DNA of 64,000 bases from Streptomyces deccanensis (GTDB taxonomy: Bacteria > Actinomycetota > Actinomycetes > Streptomycetales > Streptomycetaceae), in assembly GCF_022385335.1 (NCBI RefSeq), contig NZ_CP092431.1:6758001-6822000 (forward strand), written 5' to 3'. The stretch's first letter is position 1; every line of letters begins with the position of its first letter. Made by a program: the position numbers and the translations under genes. The notes under the pieces are model-generated. The model had not been told where the DNA came from, did not search any database, and saw only the letters and a list, made by a program, of their open reading frames with translations. Positions 58,646 to 64,000 of this stretch are shown one piece after another.

Positions 58646-61600
58646 ATGTCCGCCCGTATCAGCGATCCCGAGCAGCTCAAGGAGCTCCTCGGCATCCCGT
58701 TCACCCCGGAGCAGACGGCCTGCATCGTCGCGCCGCCCGCTCCGCAGGTGATCGTGGCCGGAGCGGGCTCGGGCAAGACCACCGTGATGGCCGCGCGCGT
58801 GGTGTGGCTGGTCGGCACCGGACAGGTCGCCCCCGAACAGGTGCTCGGCCTGACCTTCACCAACAAGGCGGCGGGCGAACTCGCCGAGCGCGTCCGCAAG
58901 GCCCTGGTCAAAGCGGGCATCACCGACCCGGACGTGATCGACCCGGACAACCCGCCGGGCGAACCGGTCATCTCCACGTACCACGCCTTCGCGGGCCGCC
59001 TGCTGACCGACCACGGCCTGCGCATCGGCCTGGAGCCCACCTCCCGGCTCCTCGCCGACGCCACCCGCTACCAGCTCGCCGCACGCGTCCTGCGGGAGTC
59101 CCCCGGCCCGTACCCGGCGCTGACCCGCTCCTTCCCCGACCTGGTCAGCGACCTCCTGACCCTCGACTCCGAACTCGCCGAGCACCTCGTACGCCCCGAG
59201 GACCTGCGCGCCTACGACGCCGAACTGCTGCGCGAACTGGAGGGCGCCAAACTCACCAACGCGGACCTCCGCAAGGTCCCCGAGGCCGCCGCGGCCCGGC
59301 GTGAACTCACCGAACTGGTCGGCCGCTACCGCGCGGCGAAACGCGAGCGGGACCTCCTCGACTTCGGCGACCAGATCGCCCTGTCCGCCGGGCTCGCCGG
59401 ACTCCCCGAGGTGGGGCGCGTCCTGCGGGAGGAGTTCCGAGTGGTCCTGCTCGACGAGTACCAGGACACCTCCGTCGCCCAACGCGTCCTGCTGGCCGGC
59501 CTGTTCGGTGGCGGCACCGGCCACCCCGTGACCGCCGTCGGCGACCCCTGCCAGGCCATCTACGGCTGGCGCGGTGCCTCCGTCGCCAACCTCGACGACT
59601 TCCCCGAGCACTTCGCCCACCCCGACGGCCGGCCCGCGACCCGGCAGGCGCTCAGTGAGAACCGCCGCAGCGGCGGTCGGCTCCTCGACCTCGCCAACGG
59701 TCTCGCGGAGCCCCTGCGGGCCATGCACGCGGGCGTGGAGGCCCTCCGGCCCGCGCCCGGCGCCGAACGCGACGGAGTGGTCCGCTGCGCCCTGCTGAAC
59801 ACGCACGCCGAGGAACTGGACTGGCTCGCCGACTCGATCGCCCACCTGGTGCGCACCGGCAAGGAACCTGGCGAGATCGCCGTCCTGTGCCGCACCGCCA
59901 CGGACTTCGCCGAGATCCAGGGCGCGCTCGTCGCCCGGGACATCCCGGTCGAGGTCGTCGGCCTGTCCGGTCTGATCCACCTCCCCGAGGTCGCCGACCT
60001 CGTCGCCGTCTGCGAGGTCCTCCAGGACCCCGGCGCCAACGCCTCACTCGTCCGCCTCCTCACCGGCCCGCGGTGGCGCATCGGACCCCGCGACCTCGCC
60101 CTGCTGGGCCGCCGGGCCAGGCTGCTCGTGTCCCACGCGCGCGTGGACGCCGACGCCGACCCGGACCGCCGGCTCGCCGCGGCCGTCGAGGGCGTCGACC
60201 CCTCCGAGGTGATCTCGCTGGCCGACGCGCTGGACACCTTCCTGGAACTCCCCCTCGAAGCCGCAGCGGAGGACGACGGGCTGCCGTTCTCGCCGGACGC
60301 GCGCATCCGGTTCGCCCGGCTCGCCGCCGAACTGCGAGACCTGCGCCGCTCGCTCGCCGACCCGCTCATGGACGTCCTCCACCGGGTCCTCGCCGTCACC
60401 GGCCTGGAGGTGGAACTCTCCGCGTCCCCCCACGCGCTCGCCGCCCGTCGCCGCGAGACCCTGTCCAACTTTCTGGACATCGCAGCCTCCTTCGCGGCCA
60501 ACAGCGCCGGAGAGGCCACCCTGCTCGCCTTCCTCGGCTTCCTGCGTACGGCCGCGCAGTACGAGAAGGGCCTCGACAACGCCCTGCCGGGCGGAGAAAA
60601 CACCGTCAAGGTGCTCACCGCCCACAAGTCCAAGGGCCTGGAGTGGGACGTCGTCGCCGTCCCCGGCCTGGTCACCGGCACCTTCCCCAGCACCCAGGGC
60701 CGCGAGAAGTGGACCGCCCAGGGCAAGGTCCTGCCGCACGAGCTGCGCGGTGACGCCGACACCCTCCCCGACGTGGAGGCCTGGGACTCGCGCGGCCTGA
60801 AGGCCTTCCAGGAGGCCATGAAGGACCACCAGCACACCGAGGAACTCCGCCTCGGCTACGTCACGTTCACCCGCCCCCGCTCCCTGCTCCTCGGCTCCGG
60901 CCACTGGTGGGGTCCCTCCCAGAAACGCCCGCGCGGGCCGTCCGACTTCCTCACGGCCCTGTACGACCACTGCGTCGCCGGGCACGGCGAGATCGAGGCA
61001 TGGGCCGACGAGCCGGAGGAGGACGCCGAGAACCCCGCCCTCCACGAGACGGCGGCCGACCACGCCTGGCCGCTCCCGCTCGACGACACGGCTCTGGCGC
61101 GCCGCCGCGCGGCCGCCCGGACCGTACTGGCCCACCTGGACGCGGCAGCCTCCCCCGACGACATGGACGCGGGTCCCGCCGACGAGGACTTCTCGGAGGA
61201 CCCGTCCGCCGAGGAGGACACCGACGACTGGGACTCCTGGTCGTCGGACCGCCCCGCGCAACGCCCCCACGCGCGCGTGGATCACCCCGCAGCGGACGAG
61301 CGCCCGCCGTCCGTGCCGCACGCCCGCAGACACCCCGCCGCCTCCGGCCTCACCCCCGAGGAGGCCCGCACCGTCGCCTCCTGGGACCGCGACCTGGACG
61401 CACTCACCGGGGAGCTCATGCGGGCCCGCGCGAAGGTCACCGACGTACCCCTGCCGGCGTCGCTGACCACCTCGCAGCTGATGCGTATGGCCGCCGATCC
61501 GGACGGCTTCGCGCAGGAGCTCGCCCGCCCCATGCCACGCCCCCCGCAGCCCGCGGCGCGCCGCGGCACCCGCTTCCACGCCTGGCTCGAGGCCCGTTTC

Positions 61601-62119
61601 GAAGAGCTGCGGCTGCCCATGCTGGAGCCCGAGGAGCTGCCCGGCGGCGAGGCCGAGATCGCCGACGAACTGGACCTGGAGACCCTCAAGGAGGCCTTCG
61701 AACGCACGCCGTACGCCCACCGCACCCCGCACCGGGTCGAGGCCCCCTTCCAGATCGACATCGCCGGCCGTGTCGTGCGCGGCCGCATCGACGCCGTCTA
61801 CCGGGCCGACGACGGCAGGGGCGACGGCGACGGGACGACGACGTACGAGATCGTCGACTGGAAGACCAGCCGCACCCGCGCCGCCGACCCGCTCCAGCTC
61901 GCCGTCTACCGGCTGGCCTGGGCCGAGCAGCAGGGCGTGCCCCTGGAATCCGTCGACGCGGCCTTCCTGTACGTCCGCACGGGGGACGTCGTACGGCCCC
62001 GGAACCTCCCCGGCAGGGACGCACTGGAGCGACTGCTCCTGGAGGAACCCGGTACCGAAGAGGGGCCGGAGACGGTCGTGGACGAACCGCCGGACGAGCA
62101 TGTCGGCGCGGGCCGATAG
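58646..62119 (+). CDS. adnB: AdnB helicase-nuclease subunit (UvrD/RecB type, PD-(D/E)XK)
   Basis: 1157 aa. Walker A is GAGSGKT at 39-45; other motifs are LTFTNKAAGELAERV, LLDEYQDTSVAQR, GDPCQAIYGWRGAS, VLTAHKSKGLEWDVVAVPG and LGYVTFTRPRSLL. The C-terminal nuclease has RRGTRFHAWLEARF and EIVDWKTSRTR (D-x-K). It lacks the four-Cys Fe-S motif of AdnA. AdnB is the leading motor of the heterodimer in mycobacteria. An acidic linker (about 845-890) precedes the nuclease. ATG 58646 has TAGCCT ending 7 nt upstream and no ribosome site, so it may have its own leaderless transcript. Confidence 0.93.
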   Translation: MSARISDPEQLKELLGIPFTPEQTACIVAPPAPQVIVAGAGSGKTTVMAARVVWLVGTGQVAPEQVLGLTFTNKAAGELAERVRKALVKAGITDPDVIDPDNPPGEPVISTYHAFAGRLLTDHGLRIGLEPTSRLLADATRYQLAARVLRESPGPYPALTRSFPDLVSDLLTLDSELAEHLVRPEDLRAYDAELLRELEGAKLTNADLRKVPEAAAARRELTELVGRYRAAKRERDLLDFGDQIALSAGLAGLPEVGRVLREEFRVVLLDEYQDTSVAQRVLLAGLFGGGTGHPVTAVGDPCQAIYGWRGASVANLDDFPEHFAHPDGRPATRQALSENRRSGGRLLDLANGLAEPLRAMHAGVEALRPAPGAERDGVVRCALLNTHAEELDWLADSIAHLVRTGKEPGEIAVLCRTATDFAEIQGALVARDIPVEVVGLSGLIHLPEVADLVAVCEVLQDPGANASLVRLLTGPRWRIGPRDLALLGRRARLLVSHARVDADADPDRRLAAAVEGVDPSEVISLADALDTFLELPLEAAAEDDGLPFSPDARIRFARLAAELRDLRRSLADPLMDVLHRVLAVTGLEVELSASPHALAARRRETLSNFLDIAASFAANSAGEATLLAFLGFLRTAAQYEKGLDNALPGGENTVKVLTAHKSKGLEWDVVAVPGLVTGTFPSTQGREKWTAQGKVLPHELRGDADTLPDVEAWDSRGLKAFQEAMKDHQHTEELRLGYVTFTRPRSLLLGSGHWWGPSQKRPRGPSDFLTALYDHCVAGHGEIEAWADEPEEDAENPALHETAADHAWPLPLDDTALARRRAAARTVLAHLDAAASPDDMDAGPADEDFSEDPSAEEDTDDWDSWSSDRPAQRPHARVDHPAADERPPSVPHARRHPAASGLTPEEARTVASWDRDLDALTGELMRARAKVTDVPLPASLTTSQLMRMAADPDGFAQELARPMPRPPQPAARRGTRFHAWLEARFEELRLPMLEPEELPGGEAEIADELDLETLKEAFERTPYAHRTPHRVEAPFQIDIAGRVVRGRIDAVYRADDGRGDGDGTTTYEIVDWKTSRTRAADPLQLAVYRLAWAEQQGVPLESVDAAFLYVRTGDVVRPRNLPGRDALERLLLEEPGTEEGPETVVDEPPDEHVGAGR

Positions 62120-62129
62120 GCTCGTGAGC

Positions 62130-63542
62130 ATGAGCCAGCCCGTTGACAGCGACGTCAGCGTCGTCCGTACGTACATCGAGAACCACCGTGCCGCCTTCCT
62201 CGACGACCTCGTGGAATGGCTGCGCATCCCGTCGGTCTCGGCCCAGCCCGAGCATGCGACGGACGTACGCCGCAGCGCCGACTGGCTGGCCGCCAAGCTC
62301 CGGGAGACCGGCTTCCCGACCGCCGAGGTCTGGGAGACGCCGGGAGCCCCCGCAGTCTTCGCGGAATGGCCCTCCACGGACGCCGACGCCCCCACGGTCC
62401 TGATCTACGGACACCACGACGTGCAGCCCGCGGCGCGCGAGGACGGCTGGGACACCGAGCCCTTCGACCCGGTGATCCGCGGGAACCGGCTCCACGCGCG
62501 CGGGGCGGCCGACGACAAGGGGCAGGTGTTCTTCCACACACTCGGTGTCCGCGCCCACCTCGCCGCCACCGGCCGCACCGCCCCAGCCGTCCACCTCAAG
62601 ATGCTGATCGAGGGCGAGGAGGAGTCCGGTTCCCCCCACTTCCGCGCCCTCGTCGAGGAGCACGCCGCACGGCTCGCCGCCGACGCGGTGGTCGTCTCCG
62701 ACACCGGGATGTGGGCCGAGGACACCCCCACCGTCTGCACCGGCATGCGCGGCCTCGCCGAGTGCGAGATCCGGCTGTACGGCCCCGACCAGGACATCCA
62801 CTCCGGCTCCTTCGGCGGCGCCGTACCGAACCCGGCCACCGAGATCGCCCGTCTCGTCGCCGCCCTGCACGACGAGCACGCGCGCGTGGCGATCCCCGGC
62901 TTCTACGACGGCGTCGTCGAACTCACCGACCGCGAGCGCGAACTCTTCGCCGAACTGCCCTTCGACGAGGAGCGATGGCTGCGGACGGCCAGGTCGACCG
63001 CGGCGCACGGTGAAGCCGGTCACACCACCCTGGAGCGCATCTGGGCCCGACCGACCGCCGAGGTCAACGGCATCGGCGGCGGATATCAGGGCGCCGGAAG
63101 CAAGACGATCATCCCGTCCTCGGCCATGGTGAAGCTCTCCTTCCGCCTGGTCGCCGGACAGGACCCGGAGCACATCCAGAAGGCCGTCACCGCCTGGGCG
63201 ACCGAGCGGATCCCCGCCGGGATCCGCCACGAGATCACGTTCAGCGGCTCCACCCGCCCCTGCCTGACCCCCCTGGACCACCCGGCCCTGCGGGCGGTCG
63301 TACGGGCCATGGGCCGCGCCTTCCAGCAGCCGATCCGCCACACGCGCGAGGGCGGCTCCGGTCCCGCCGCCGACCTGCAGGAAGTGCTCGACGCCCCCGT
63401 GCTCTTCCTGGGCATCTCCGTCCCCTCCGACGGCTGGCACGCCCCCAACGAGAAGGTCGAACTCGATCTCCTCCTCAAGGGCGTCGAGACCAGCGCGTAC
63501 CTCTGGGGCGAACTGGCCGAAAGCACCCACGAGGCACACTGA
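62130..63542 (+). CDS. M20-family dipeptidase (ArgE/DapE/ACY1 superfamily)
   Basis: 470 aa. Zinc ligands are in IYGHHDVQPA, RGAADDKGQ, IEGEEESGSP and SDTGMW; the general base is in the E-E-E segment. A long dimerisation domain separates the metal-binding halves. This layout is that of actinobacterial cytoplasmic dipeptidases (PepV-like or carnosinase-like). ATG 62130 has TAGGCT 7 nt upstream and begins just 10 nt after adnB, again without a ribosome site. Confidence 0.92.
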   Translation: MSQPVDSDVSVVRTYIENHRAAFLDDLVEWLRIPSVSAQPEHATDVRRSADWLAAKLRETGFPTAEVWETPGAPAVFAEWPSTDADAPTVLIYGHHDVQPAAREDGWDTEPFDPVIRGNRLHARGAADDKGQVFFHTLGVRAHLAATGRTAPAVHLKMLIEGEEESGSPHFRALVEEHAARLAADAVVVSDTGMWAEDTPTVCTGMRGLAECEIRLYGPDQDIHSGSFGGAVPNPATEIARLVAALHDEHARVAIPGFYDGVVELTDRERELFAELPFDEERWLRTARSTAAHGEAGHTTLERIWARPTAEVNGIGGGYQGAGSKTIIPSSAMVKLSFRLVAGQDPEHIQKAVTAWATERIPAGIRHEITFSGSTRPCLTPLDHPALRAVVRAMGRAFQQPIRHTREGGSGPAADLQEVLDAPVLFLGISVPSDGWHAPNEKVELDLLLKGVETSAYLWGELAESTHEAH

Positions 63543-63637
63543 AGAAGGCCCCGCCCGCCCCAGCGCGCCCGCCCGCCGCACGCCCCGCCGAACCGCCCGC
63601 CCAATCAACCGTTTCACCGGGGGAGTTGGAAGCACCC

Positions 63638-64000
63638 GTGACCACCTGGACCGCCCACACCGCCGACCGCCCCATCGCGCTCACCGCTCCCAGCGGCATC
63701 GACCGGGCCGCCCACCACCGGCTCGACGAGGCCTGGCTCGCGGCGGCCTGGAGCCACCCCACGACCCGCTGCTTCGTGGTCTCCGGCGGTCAGGTCCTCA
63801 TCGACGAGACCCCGGACGGCACCACCGAACTCGTCATGACGCCCTCCTTCGAGGCCCCGCTGACCGAGGCACACCGCTACTTCCTGGGCACCGACGCCGA
63901 CGGTGTGAGCTATTTCGCACTCCAGAAGGACGCGCTGCCCGGCCGCATGGACCAGTCGGCCCGCCCGGCCGGGCTGCGTGAGGCAGGCATGCTGCTCTCG
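63638..64000 (+). CDS. NADH pyrophosphatase NudC-like, N-terminal part (3' truncated by the window)
   Basis: 121 codons are visible to the end. MTTWTAHTADRPIALTAPSG is followed by DRAAHHRLDEAWLAAAWSHP and FVVSGGQVLIDE, then TPSFEAPLTEAHRYFLGTD. This is the NUDIX-like N-terminal domain of NudC-type NAD(+)/NADH diphosphatases, which precedes a zinc ribbon and the catalytic Nudix box; those lie beyond the window. GTG 63638 has GGGGGAG about 13 nt upstream. The full activity cannot be confirmed from this fragment. Confidence 0.85.
   Translation, partial: MTTWTAHTADRPIALTAPSGIDRAAHHRLDEAWLAAAWSHPTTRCFVVSGGQVLIDETPDGTTELVMTPSFEAPLTEAHRYFLGTDADGVSYFALQKDALPGRMDQSARPAGLREAGMLLS

Noticed and set aside
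56686..59064. 792-codon minus-strand frame within adnA and adnB
   Set aside because: Antisense to clear helicase motifs; composition typical of GC-rich shadows.
1..64000. tRNA, rRNA, CRISPR arrays, transposons or prophage genes
   Set aside because: I looked for cloverleaf-like segments, regularly spaced repeats, transposase motifs and phage proteins and saw none; the repeats found are short intergenic elements or coding repeats.

Overview
The window is chromosomal DNA from a high-GC actinobacterium, almost certainly a Streptomyces. GC is roughly 70% or more with strong third-position GC bias. Many starts are GTG, genes are packed with 4-bp ATGA/GTGA overlaps, and there are many families typical of the genus: DUF3117, DUF3107, DUF3152, DUF6758, TAP-like lipoprotein hydrolases, the fdxA-dapC pair, sigE-rseA-htrA-tatB, and AdnAB. 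I see no rRNA, tRNA, CRISPR array, insertion sequence, prophage or attachment site. This looks like conserved core chromosome rather than an accessory island.

Layout. 1-3.4 kb: the end of a sensor kinase and its LuxR-type response regulator, then a SirB1-like protein and a GNAT acetyltransferase on the other strand. 3.4-8.9 kb: lysine/diaminopimelate genes (7Fe ferredoxin fdxA, dapC, dapE), a small secreted protein, a membrane-anchored transglycosylase-like protein and a LOG-family nucleotide phosphoribohydrolase. 9-13.3 kb: folP, a DivIVA-domain protein, 3-methyladenine glycosylase tag, an enoyl-CoA hydratase, DUF3117 and an O-methyltransferase. 13.3-18.8 kb: an envelope-stress module of ECF sigma factor, zinc anti-sigma factor, HtrA protease and TatB. 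19-26 kb: Mrp Fe-S carrier, DUF1003, an MgtE-N/CBS protein, a lipoprotein and CorA. 26-31.8 kb: SUFU-domain, DUF6758, PHP phosphoesterase, MarC, a 50-aa conserved protein, a NYN-domain protein and an alpha/beta hydrolase. 32-38 kb: a DEAD-box helicase with a very long basic repeat tail, a ferritin-like protein, DUF3107, a TetR regulator and a small acidic protein. 38-47 kb: an alpha/beta hydrolase, a DUF3152 protein and a four-gene run (DUF3492/PelF-like glycosyltransferase, 8-TM protein, sugar epimerase, spherulin-4-like protein) that looks like a surface-polysaccharide system. 47-54.4 kb: MoeZ, two tandem TAP-like lipoprotein hydrolases, and a flippase/pseudokinase fusion. 54.5-64 kb: an alkyltransferase-like protein, the AdnA and AdnB helicase-nucleases, an M20 dipeptidase and the start of a NudC-type NADH pyrophosphatase.

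Themes. DNA repair is represented by tag, the ATL protein and AdnAB. Envelope homeostasis is represented by SigE/anti-sigma/HtrA/TatB, the secreted and lipoprotein genes, and the polysaccharide-like cluster. At least twelve genes have a -10-like hexamer ending 6-7 nt before the start codon and no Shine-Dalgarno sequence, so leaderless expression looks common here. A dispersed GC-rich hairpin repeat recurs, mostly where convergent genes meet.

The observations I find most worth following are the putative Pel/galactosaminogalactan-like cluster with a leader ORF, the flippase-pseudokinase fusion, the repeat tail of the helicase, apparent ATT and CTG start codons, and the clustering of a 12-bp alternating palindrome around adnAB.
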